Both the position numbers and the translations under genes were made by a program. From positions 1 through 64,000 of the forward strand of contig NZ_SLVY01000005.1 of NCBI RefSeq assembly GCF_004345605.1: DNA of 64,000 nt. The letters are read 5' to 3'. The notes beneath the pieces were generated by a model, which did no database searches, had not been told where the DNA came from, and was given only the letters and a program-made list of their open reading frames with translations. Of this stretch, positions 1 to 31,000 are shown piece after piece; within the stretch, counting starts at the first letter, position 1, and every line of letters starts with the position of its first letter. This stretch comes from Rhodococcus sp. SMB37. Lineage in GTDB: Bacteria > Actinomycetota > Actinomycetes > Mycobacteriales > Mycobacteriaceae.

Positions 1-18878
<18,878 letters not shown>

Positions 18879-18941
18879 CTACGTCATCCTCCTGAAATTG
18901 CTTACGCCCGGAGTATCACCGAACGCGCCGCAGCCCGATTC

Positions 18942-18967
18942 CACCGGGGACGGTACGGCCCCCGGTG
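18942..18967. terminator. Hairpin between NRPS1 and NRPS2
   Basis: Perfect 8-bp inverted repeat with arms CACCGGGG and CCCCGGTG and a 10-base loop, in the 137-base gap after the NRPS1 stop. No T-run follows. It may be a weak terminator or processing site that lowers NRPS2 expression relative to NRPS1, or it may have no function. Confidence 0.4.
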
Positions 18968-19015
18968 TTCGAACGACAGTCGATCCTCCATTATCCCGAA
19001 CGAGTCCGCAGCGGA

Positions 19016-22000
19016 CTAATCCCCATCGTTGACGGCTTCGGCGGCTGCGACCACGTCGCGGATCAGTCGAGCGAAGCCGTCGGCGCCGAGTTGCGGCAGC
19101 ATGCCCGGGACGAGGCCGTTGAGCACAACCGACACCAGCGCTTCGGCAGTGAGTGCGCCACCCGTCGTCGAGGCCATCGCCTCCAGACGCTGCGCGAACT
19201 CGCCGAACGTGACGTCGCGGTCTCCGTGGCGGAACGCCACGGTGTCCGGTGCGGCCACAGCCGCACGAGCTGCAAGATCCGGCAGGTCCTCGACCGTCCG
19301 GGCCTTCCGCGGGCGGGCCGCGCGTGCACGCTCGTCCTCGCTGCGCAGGTCGATGGAGCGCAGCACGATCTGCGGATCGTCGGTCACTGCGTCGAGAACA
19401 CGGCGGAACCGTTCGATGAACGCCTCGATCGTGCCGCGGTCGAACAGAGCGGTCGCGTAGGTGAACGTCACGTCCATGTCGCCCAGGGAGCCACCTTCGG
19501 TGAACCGTTCGACGACGGTGCACTGCAAGTCGAACTTCGCCTGGTCGGCACCGGTCTCGAGTGGCTGGACCACCAGACCCGGGAGCTCGAGGGTGCCGGT
19601 GTCGATGTTCTGGAAGGTGAGCATCACCTGGAACAGCGGAGTGTGCGCGCTGGTGCGCCGCACCCCCAACGTGTCCACGAGTCGTTCGAACGGGACATCG
19701 GCGTTGCCGAACGCCGCCAGGTCCTTCTCCTTGGCCTGCCCGAGCAGGTCGGCGAACGTCGACCCTCCCGCGACCCTGGTGCGCAACACGAGAGTGTTGA
19801 CGAACATGCCCACCAGGTCGTCGAGTGCCTCTTCCCCGCGGCCCGCGGTCGGGGTACCGACCGTGATGTCCTCGGATCCGGACAGTCGCGACATCAGCAC
19901 CGCGAACGCCCCGTGCATCATCATGAACACGGTGGCGCCCTGATCACGCGCTGTCTTCTCGACCCGCTGGGCGAGTGCCTCACCCAGGGCGAACGTGATC
20001 GACTCGCCGTCGGTCGACTGTCGCGCCGGACGCGGCCGGTCGGTGGGCAGGGCGAGCACCTCGGGTACACCGGCGAGCTCGTCGGTCCAGTACGCGAGCT
20101 GGCGCGCCAGTTCGCTGTCCGGATCCGCGTCGTCGCCGAGCACCGACGTCTGCCACAGCGTGTAGTCGGCGTACTGGACGTCGAGCGGAGCCCAGTCCGG
20201 CGTTGTGCCTTCCACGCGCGCCAGGTACGCGACCATCACGTCGCGGATCAGCGGACGCATCGAATAGCCGTCGGCGCTGATGTGGTGGGCGACGACGGCG
20301 AGCACATGCTCGGTGGTGTCGGCGAGCACATGCTCGGTGGTGTCCGCGACCCGGAACAGCGCGACCCGCACGGGCGGGGTCTGGGCAGTGACATCGAACC
20401 CGGTGCCGAGCACTTCGGTGAGCCGTCCGACGAGATCGCCGGCCGACACCGCGATCGGTTCGAGATCGGGCGTTGCTTCCGCGACGGGCAGCACGACCTG
20501 GACCGGGCCGTCCTCGGTGTCGGGGTACACCGTGCGCAGCACCTCGTGCCGGGCGACGACGTCGGCGACCGCAGCACGGAGCACGTCCGTGTCGAGAGCA
20601 CCGGTGAGCCGCACCGCAACCGGGATGTTGTAGACGCCGGACTCCGGGTCGACCTGGTTGAGGGTCCACATGCGTTGCTGTGCGAGCGACAGCGGGATCC
20701 GATCGGGCCTCGGGCCGGCGACGAGCGCGGCGCGTGCGCCGTGTCCGACGGACGGTTGGATGTGCGCCGCGAGTGCCACGATCGTCGATGCCTCGAACAC
20801 GGTGCGCACCGCGACACGAGTCTCGAGGGCCGCACCGAGCCGGGCGGACAACTGTGTCGCGAGCAACGAGTTGCCGCCCAGTTCGAAGAAGTCGTCGTCC
20901 AGACCGACTCGTTCGATGCCGAGCAGTTCCGCCACGGTCGCCGCGACGATCTCCTCGACCGGTGTGGTGGGCGACCGGAAGGCGCCCGCCTCGAGTTCCG
21001 GTTCGGGGAGTGCCGCGCGGTCGAGTTTGCCGTTCGTGTTGAGCGGCAGCGAGTCGAGGACGACGAAGGCCGACGGCACCATGTACGACGGCAGACGCGC
21101 CGCGAGACGCACCCTGAGCACATCGACGTCGATCTCGTTGCCCGACGGCACAACGTACGCGACGAGGCGATCGCCGATGTGGGCGCTACTGCGAACGAGC
21201 ACGGCGACGTCGCGGACCGTGTCGAGGTCGCGGAGGACCGCTTCGATTTCTCCGAGTTCGATGCGGTAGCCGCGGACCTTGATCTGGAAGTCGGCGCGCT
21301 CGAGATACTCCAGGTGGCCTTCGCGGTTCCAGCGCACGATATCGCCGGTGCGGTACATGCGGCCGCGGCCGAACGGGTCGGCGACGAACCGGTCCGCGGT
21401 CAGGTCGGCGCGGTCGTGGTAGCCGCGAGCGAGCTGGATACCCGCGAGGTACAGCTCACCGGCGACACCCGGCGGGACCGGCCGCAGCCGACCGTCGAGC
21501 ACGTACACGGCGGTGTTCCACTCGGGCACACCGATGGGTACCGCGACGGAGTCGTCGGCGCCCACCTCGTGGACGGTGACGGACACGGCGGCTTCGGTGG
21601 GTCCGTACAGGTTGAACAGGACCGCACCGTTCGAGGCGCGGAACTGCTGGGCGACCGGCGCCGGAAGCGCCTCACCGATGGCCAGCACCCGCCGCAACGA
21701 CGGCGACACCTCGCCGTTCGCGACGGTCATGAGCATCGACAGCATCGACGGCACCGTGTGCAGCGTCGTCACGTGCTGCGCACGCAGCAGGCCCAGCAGG
21801 TAGTCGGGGTCGCGGTGACCGTCAGCTGTCGCGACGACCAGGCGCGCCCCCGAGGTCAGGGCGGACCAGAACTCCCACACCGACAGGTCGAACGTCGCGA
21901 TGGTCTTGAGCAGCACCGCGTCGTCCGGCCCGAGATCGAACGCGGATCGTTTCCACTCGAGCTGGTTGACGATCGCAGCGTGCGGCACTGCGACGCCCTT

Positions 22001-25000
22001 CGGCCGACCGGTCGACCCGGACGTGAAGATCACGTAGGCGGTGTTGTGTGCGCGCAGCGGCGACGTGCGGTCGCGGTCGGTGATCGGCGCGTCGGAGTGG
22101 TCCGACAGGTCGAGCGCGTCGAGTACGACCTCGGGCACGTCGGGACGTTCGATCCGGTCTGCCGCCGTGGTGATCAGCGCTGCTGGTGCGGCGGTGCCGA
22201 GGATGTACTGGTTGCGCTCGGAGGGCTGATCCGGGTCGACGGGCACGTAGGCGGCACCGGTCTTCGCAATCGCGTACATGCCGATCAGCAACTCGGGTGA
22301 GCGGCGGACGGCGAGTGCGACGCGGTCCTCCGGACCGACCCCGAGACCGATCAGGTGCCGGGCGAGACGGTTGACCGCCGTATCGAACTCGGTGTAGGTC
22401 CACTGTGCGTCCTCGTACACGAGCGCCACCGCGTCGCCGTCACGTCGGACCTGCTCGTCGAACAGGTCGACGAGCGTGCGAGAACCGTCGACGTCGTGAT
22501 CGGTATCGTTCCACGTGGTGAGCACGTCGTCGCGCTCGCCGGGAAGCAGCACCGCATGATCACCGACGGGCACGGCAGGCGCCTGCAGGACGGCACCGAG
22601 GAGCTGTTCGAACCTGGCAGCCACACCGCGGGCGGTGTCGGCGTCGAACAGATCGGTGGCGTACGTCAGGATCGCATCGATGCCGGCGGGTGCGCCCTCG
22701 TCGTCATAGCGGTCGGCGACGATCAGGTGCAGGTCGAACTGGGCCGTTCCGCCCTCGAGATCCAGCGGAGCCACCGCGAGTCCGGGGAGTTGCAGCTCCG
22801 TTCCGGCCTGGTTCTGGAACGAGAAACCCACTTGGAACAGCGGATGACGGGCCGTCGATCGTGCCGGGTTGAGCACCTCGACGAGTCGCTCGAAAGGCAC
22901 GTCGGCGTGTGCGAACGCCTGCAGGTCCGTCTCGCGGGCCGCCGCGAGGAGATCGGTGAACGATGCTCCTGCGTCGACCTCGAGCCGAAGCACGAGGGTG
23001 TTGACGAACATACCGATGATGTCTTCGACGGCCTGCTCGTTACGACCGGCGATGGGGGTGCCCACCGCGATGTCCGAGGTTCCGGACAGTCGCGCGAGCA
23101 GCGCCGCGAACGCCGCGTGTACCGCCATGAACACGGTCGCATTGTGGCTGCGGGCCAGGTCTCTGAGCCCGGCGTGCACATCGGCGCCGACAACGAACTC
23201 GACGCGGTCACCACGGAAGGACTGCTGCGCCGGCCGAGGACGGTCGAGCGGCAGGTCCAGCTGATCGGGCAGATCGGCGAGCGCATACCGCCAGTAGCCG
23301 AGCTGCTGTGCCGCAATCGATTCCGGGTCACCCTCCGAGCCGAGTACCTCGCGCTGCCACAGGGCGTAGTCCGCGTACTGCACCTGCAGCGGCGCCCACA
23401 TCGGTTCTGTACCGGAAGTGTGCGCCGCGTACGCGGTGACGAGGTCGCGCACGAGTGGAACCATCGACGAGCCGTCGGCACTGATGTGGTGCACCACGAC
23501 CGCGAGCACGTGCTCGTCGTCCTGGCGCGCAGGTGCCGATCGATCTGGGCCGACGCGCAGCAGTTGCATGAGCAGCGGCACTTCGGTGGTCACGTCGAAG
23601 GTCGTCGCAGCGATCTGCCGCAGGCGTGTCTCGAGTTCACCCGCGGCGATGTCCACCGGGGTGAGATCGACGGTCATCTGAGAGGCCGGGAGAATCTTCT
23701 GCGCGGGACCGTCGCCGGTCTCGGGATACTCGGTGCGCAGCGACTCGTGCCGCGCAACCAGGTCGTCGACCGCGGACTGCAGTGCTGCAACGTCGAGTTC
23801 GCCGGTCAACCGCAACGCGAACGGAATGTTGTAGGCCGTCGATTCCGGATCGAACCGATTGAGGAACCACATCCGTTGCTGCGCCAACGACAACGGCACC
23901 CGCACCGGGCGTTGCCGCGCCTCGAGCGGAACCCGTCCACCACGACCCGATTCCTGCTCCACCCGCGCGGCCAACGCCGACACCGTCGACGCCTCGAACA
24001 GCGCGCGCACCGGAACCTGCGCGTCCAACGCCGCACCGAGCCGCGACACCACCTGCGTCGCGATCAGCGAATTACCACCGAGGGCGAAGAAGTCGTCGTC
24101 CGCACCGACCCGCTCGGTACCGAGCACATCGGCGAACACGCCCGCCACGATCTCCTCGATCGGAGTCGACGGCGCCCGGAACTCACGCGTCTCGAACACC
24201 GGCTCCGGCAGTGCCCGACGATCCAGCTTGCCGTTGACCGTCAGCGGGATCGACTCGATCACCATGAACGCGGACGGCACCATGTATTCGGGCACCACCG
24301 CACCCACGCCGTCACGCAGCGCATCAACATCGACCGAAACACCCTCGGCGGGAACCACATACGCAACGATGCGCGTCGCACCCGGCGCATCCTCACGCAC
24401 GATCACCGCGGCCTGCGCAACCGGATCCTGCGCCAGCACCGCCGCCTCGACCTCACCGAGTTCGATGCGGAAACCACGAATCTTGACCTGGTCGTCGGCG
24501 CGCCCCAGGTACTCGAGATCGCCCGAGACCACCCAGCGCGCAACATCACCGGTACGGTACAACAACGCACCGTCCGCCGAGAACGGGTCGGCCACGAACC
24601 GTGCCGACGACAACTCGGGTCGACGTAGATAGCCGCGCGCGAGCTGACCGCCACCGACGTACATCTCCCCCGCGACACCTACCGGTACCGGCTGGAGTCG
24701 CCTGTCGAGAACGTACACGCGCAGACCCGCGATCGGCACACCCACCACACTCGCCGACCCGGCCTCGGCGAGCTCGGCGCCGATCTCCCGATACGACACA
24801 TGCACCGTCGTCTCGGTGATCCCGTACATGTTCACCAAACGCGGCGCAGTACCACTACCCCGTCGCTCCGCTCGCCCGGCATCACCGTGCCGCTCGAACC
24901 ACCCCGCCAGACGGCGCGGCTCGAGCGCCTCACCACCGAAGATCACGTACCGCAACGTCAACTGCGCACCGTCGGACGCCACACGATCGGCCTCGGCGAG

Positions 25001-28000
25001 CTGGTAGAACGCCGACGGCGTCTGGTTGAGCACCGTCACCTGCTCTCGAACCAGCAACTCCCGGAACGCTTCCGGCGACCTGGACGTGAAGTAGTCGACG
25101 ACCACCAGGGTCCCGCCGTACAACAGCGGGCCCCACAGCTCCCACACCGAGAAATCGAACGCGTAACTGTGGAACATCGTCCACACATCCGAAGAACCGA
25201 ACCCGTACACCGATTCGGTGTTGACCATCAACCGCACCGCGTTGCGATGCGGAATCAACACGCCCTTCGGCCGGCCCGTCGAACCCGACGTGTAGATCAC
25301 ATACGCAAGGTTCGTCGAAGCAAGAGTCCCGCGACGCTCCGCATCGACGATCGGCGTGTCGTCCACACCGGAGAGATCGACGCGGTCGAGTTCGATCACC
25401 GGAACACCACTCGGGAACGACACGTCCTCGTCGGAGTGCGTCACGACCGCGACGGGCTGCGCATCCGACACCAGGAACTCGATGCGCTCGGCAGGCGAGT
25501 TCGGGTCGACCGGCAGGTATCCGCCGCCGGCCTCGAGCACTGCGAGCAACGCCACCACCAGATCGACCGATCGCGGCAGCGTCACCGCCACGAGCGATTC
25601 CGGCCCCACACCGACATCGATCAGGTGCCGCGCCAGACGCCGCACCCGCGAGCCGAGTTCACGGTAGGACACCGCGTCGTCGCCGAATTTCACTGCCACG
25701 GCATCACCGCGTGCAGCAACCTGCGCCTCGAACATGTCCACCAACGTCGCGTCCGCCGGCGCCACGTCGTCACCCAGCGAGTTCCACCGCGACACGACCA
25801 GCTCGCGCTCGAAATCATCGAGGATCCCGATGTCGCCGACCACGACCGTCGGATCCTCCACCACCACGCGCAGGATCCGCAGCAACTGCTCTGCGAACGC
25901 CGCGACGCGCAGGTCGTCGAACAGATCGGTGGCGTAGGTGATCGCGAAATCCATACCGCCGGCGCCGTTGCCGGCACCGATCGATCCTGTGCCGATAGCG
26001 TCGGCGAAGGTGAACTGCAGATCGAACTTTGCTGTGGGAGATTCATATTCGAGTGCACTCGCGGTGATCCCGTCGAGTTCGAAGTCCACGGCGCCGGTGT
26101 TCTGGAACGTCAGGGCCACCTGGAACAGCGGATGTCGTGCCTGTGACCGTTCGGGGTCGATGATCTCGACGAGTCGCTCGAACGGGACGTCGGCGTGCGC
26201 GAAGGCATCGAGGTCGGTCTCGCGGACCTGGGCGAGCAACTGCTCGAACGGCACATCGTTGTCGAACGTGGTGCGCAGCACCAGGGTGTTGACGAACATG
26301 CCGACTAGGTCGTCGAGTGCTGCCTCGCCGCGACCGGCGATCGGAGTGCCGATCGCGACGTCGTCGGTGTCCGACAACCTCGACAGCAGTACGCTCAGAG
26401 CAGCGTGAACCACCATGAACAACGACGTGTTGTGCTCGCGCGCCAGCGTATGGAGGCGTGCGTGCAGCGTGGGGTCGATCCGGAAACTGCTGGTCCGGCC
26501 TTCGCCGGTTGCGGTCTCGGGGCGCAACCGGTCGGACGGGAGATCCAGCTGATCCGGAATCCCGGCGAGCTGCGAGGTCCAGTATCCGATCTGCTCCGAG
26601 AGCACCGACTCGGGGTCGTCCTCGGATCCGAGCACGTCGCGCTGCCACAGGGAGTAGTCGGCGTATTGGACAGCGAGCGGCGACCAGGCCGGCGGCTCGC
26701 CGTGTGTCCGCGACGCGTAGGCGACCATGATGTCGCGCGCGAGCGGACGCAGCGAGAATCCGTCGGATGCGATGTGGTGTACCACGAGGAACAGCACGTG
26801 TTCGCGTGTGCCGAGCTCGAAGAGCACCACCCGCATCGGAACCTCGACGGTCACGTCGAATCCCATCGCGGTGAGCTGTTCGGCTCGCACGATGAGTGAC
26901 GCCTCGTCGACGCTCTCGGTGGTCAACTCGACCGCATGCGAGGCGAGTACGGTCTGGTATCCCACACCGTCGATGTCCGGGTAGATCGTGCGGAGCGACT
27001 CGTGACGTTCGACGACGTCGCCGAGCGCGGCGGCAAGCGCCGCCACATCGAGGGTCCCGGTCAATCTGACACCGACCGGAATGTTGTTCACCGCAGATGC
27101 GGCGTCGAAGCGGTTGAGGAACCACATGCGCTGTTGCGCAGGTGACAGCGGAATCCGGTCCGGGCGGGCACGACGTGCGAGCTGCGGCCGGGTTCCGGTC
27201 CCGGTGGCCTGCTCGACGCGTAGCGCCAGCGCTTCGACGGTGGGGGCGTCGAAGAGTGCGCGCACGGGAATCCGGGTGCCGAGCGCGTCGCCGAGACGAG
27301 CGACGACCTGCGTCGCCACGAGCGAATTGCCGCCGAGGGCGAAGAAGTCGTCGTCGCGGCCGGCTCGCGGTATCCCGAGAACCTGCGCGAAGACGCCCGC
27401 GACGATCTCCTCGACCGGGGTGCGCGGCGGCATGAACTCGCGGACCTCGAAGGTCGGAACCGGCAACGCATTTCGATCGATCTTGCCGCTCGCGTTGAGG
27501 GGAAACGCGTCGAGGGTGACGATCGCCGACGGGACCATGTACGACGGCAGCACCTGTGCGAGTTCGGCCTTGATGTCGAGTGGGTCGAGGGTGGTTCCGG
27601 ACGACGGCACCACGTACGCCACGAGCTGCGCGCCGGCGCCTGGGTCGGCGCGGACGATCGCAACGGCCTGCCTGACCCCGCTCACCTCGACGAGAGCCGA
27701 CTCGATTTCGCCGAGCTCGATCCGGAGACCACGAAGCTTGACCTGGTGGTCCGTGCGGCCGAGGTATTCGAGCTCGAGCATCTCGACGGACATCGCGTCG
27801 GACCGGCCGGACGCCGCCGGGGTCCATCTGACGAGGTCACCGGTCCGGTACATGCGCGCACCGGTCGTCGAGCGCGGATCCGCGACGAATCGCTCGGCGG
27901 TCAGATCCGCCCGCCCATGGTAGCCGCGGGCGAGCTGGGCACCGGTGAGATAGAGCTCTCCCGATACTCCGATGGGAACCGAGCGCAGCCGTGAGTCGAG

Positions 28001-31000
28001 CACGAGCACGTCGGTGTTCCAGACAGGGCGGCCGATCGGCACGACCCGATCGTCGTCCGTCACTGCGGTCCGGTACACGGTCTGCACCGTCGCTTCGGTC
28101 GGACCGTAGACGTTGTGCACGGGCGCGTCACCGAGTGTGGCGAAGCGGGCTGCGCTGGAGGCGGCGAGCGCCTCGCCGCCGCAGAACACATGGGTGAGCG
28201 ATGCAGCCGCGGCCTCCTCGAGATGTTCGAGGACCGCGTCGAAGACGGTGGGGACGAACTGCACCACGGTGGTGGGGGTTTTCCCGATCTCCGCTGCCAG
28301 TCGAGCAGGATCGCGGTGGAGTTCCGGGGACCCTACAACGATGGACGCGCCGGTCTGCAGCGGCAGGAAGATCTCCCACACCGATGCGTCGAACGTCACG
28401 GGCGTCTTGAGAAGGACTGCGTCGGTCTCCGTGAATGCGAATCGATCCTGCATCCACAGCATCTGGTTGACGACGGAGCCGTGAGTCACGCCGACACCCT
28501 TGGGCCGGCCGGTCGATCCGGAGGTGTACAGCACGTACGCGAGGTTCTCGTCGCGCAGCGGTGCGGTGCGGTCGGCGTCGGTGAGAGGCCCGTCGTCGAA
28601 TCCCGACAGGTCGAGTGCGTCGAGGTCGCATGTGGTGACCGAGGTTCCGGACCACACGGATGCAGCAGACCCGGCAGTCAGGAGCAGCGACGGCGCCGAG
28701 GATTCGAGAATGAACTCGATGCGTTCGGAGGGCTGGTCGGGATCTACCGGCACGTACGCACCGCCGGCGGCGATCACCGCGTGTATGGCGACGACCATAT
28801 CGACGGAACGGGTCAGTGCGACACCCACGCGGGTGTCGGGCCCGACGCCGCGGTGGACGAGGTAGCGGGCGAGCCGGTAGACGTCGCGTCCGAACTCCCG
28901 GTACGTCCGTGGTGCACCGAGCGCGTCGGTGCCCGGGATCAGTGCGCGAGCATCCGGGGTGCGTTCCACCTGGCGGTCGAGCAGGTCGGGCAGCGTGATC
29001 GCGGGGTCGATGCGGCGCTCGGATCCTCGGGAGGCCGACTCGATCGCGGCGAGTTCACTGCCCGTGAGCAGCGAAAGGTCGCCGACCGGCAATGCCGGGG
29101 TGCTCGTGACCGCCTCGAGCAACGAGACGAACTTCTCGCCCATCCCCGCGATGGTCGAAGCGTCGAACAGGTCCGTGGCGTAGGAGAATTCGACCGAGTA
29201 CCCGCCATCCGCGGTGTCGTCGAGCGGAACGTCGAGAACCGTCACCACGAGATCGAACTTCGACATACCGCTGTCGAGTGGGATGTTGGACACGGTCATG
29301 CCCGGCAGTTCGAGCGACACCTGGCCCACGTTCTGGAATGCGAGCATCACCTGGAACAGCGGGTTGTGGGCCTGGCTGCGAACGGGCGCGAGCACATCGA
29401 CGAGCCGCTCGAACGGGATCTCTGCATGCGCGAAGGCGCCGAGATCGGATTCACGTACGTGGGCGAGCAGTTCGCCGAACGTCTTCGCGGAATCGACATG
29501 CGTGCGCAGCACGAGAGTGTTGACGAACATGCCGATCAGGCCGTCGAGGGTACGCTCACCGCGACCGGCGACCGGGGTGCCGATCGTGATGTCGTCGGAC
29601 GCCCCGAGCCGTGCGAGAAGCACTGCGAGGGTGGCGTGGACCACCATGAATTCTGTGGTGCGCTGTTCGTGCGCCAGCCGATCGATCGCGGTGCGCAGGT
29701 CGGCGCTGATCTCGAATCGATGCACCGCCCCGGCATTGGTGGCCACCGCCGGGCGGGGCCGGTCGGTGGGCAGTTCGAGGCTTGCGGGTACTCCGTCGAG
29801 CGCGTCGATCCAGTACCGGATCTGCTGGGAGACCAGCGAATCGGGATCGTCCTCGGACCCGAGGACGTCGCGCTGCCACAGCGTGTAGTCGGCGTACTGA
29901 ACCTCGAGCGGTTCCCACGCCGGATCGTCGCCGGTCGAGCGCGCCGCGTAGGCGATCATGATGTCGCGGGTGAGCGGGACCATCGAGAACCCGTCCGCGG
30001 CGATATGGTGCAGGACCGCAACCAGCAGGTGTTCGTCGGATGCGAGCTCGAGCAGGCAGACCGCGAGCGGAACTTCGTGCGCCACGTCGAACGCGGTGCC
30101 GGCGAGTTCGCGCAACGCGTCGGGGACGTCCGCCTCGGTTGTGGGAATACTCTCCAGCGCGATCGCGACGTCGACCGGGGCGAGGATCTTCTGGTATCCG
30201 TAGCCGTCGACGTCCGGGTAGATGGTGCGCAGCGATTCGTGCCGCGCGACGACGTCCCGCAGTGCCTCTTCGAGTGCCGCGACGTCGAGCTTGCCCGACA
30301 ACCGCACCGCAACCGGGATGTTGTTCACCGACGAGTCCGGGTCGAAACGGTTGAGGAACCACATGCGCTGCTGCGCCAGCGACAGGGGCACCCGGGCGGG
30401 GCGGTCCTGTGCGACCAGGGGGATCCGGTCCGTCTCGACCGAACTGGACTCGGCCGCAACGGCGAGCGATTCGACGGTCGACGCCTCGAAGATCATGCGC
30501 AGCGGCAGGCGATGGCCGACCGCCTCGCCAATCCGCGACACCACCTGGGTCGCGATCAGCGAGTTGCCGCCGAGTGCGAAGAAGTCGTCGTCGAGCCCGA
30601 CCCGGTCGAGACCGAGGACGTCGGCGATGACCGATGCCACGATCTGCTCGATGGGTGTGGTCGGCGCCCGGAACTCCTTGACCTCGAACACGGGTTCCGG
30701 CAGCGCTTTACGGTCGAGTTTGCCCGCAGGGCTCAGCGGCAGTCGATCGAGCACGACGTACGCAGTGGGGACCATGTAGGCGGGCAGTCGGGTCGAGAGA
30801 ACACGTGAGACAGCTGCCGTATCGAGCGCGGCCCCGGGCTGTCCGACGAGATAGGCGACGAGCTGCTCACCCGAACGCGGATCCGATCGCACCAGGACGA
30901 CGGCGTGGGAGACGTCTGCGGCTTCGAGGAGGGCGGCTTCGATCTCGCCGAGCTCGATCCGCAGGCCTCGCAGCTTGACCTGGAAGTCGGTACGGCCGAT

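Noticed and set aside
18965-22300. Long plus-strand open frames across the NRPS region (also 7683-10550, 28115-30808 and others)
   Set aside because: They lie antisense to continuous NRPS domains, have Arg/His-rich low-complexity text and no family resemblance. They are a by-product of high GC in the real frame.
27691-28000. A methyltransferase or extra domain inserted in A4 (segment [14 protein letters not shown])
   Set aside because: The insertion is only about 15-20 residues, too short for any tailoring domain. It is a loop difference.
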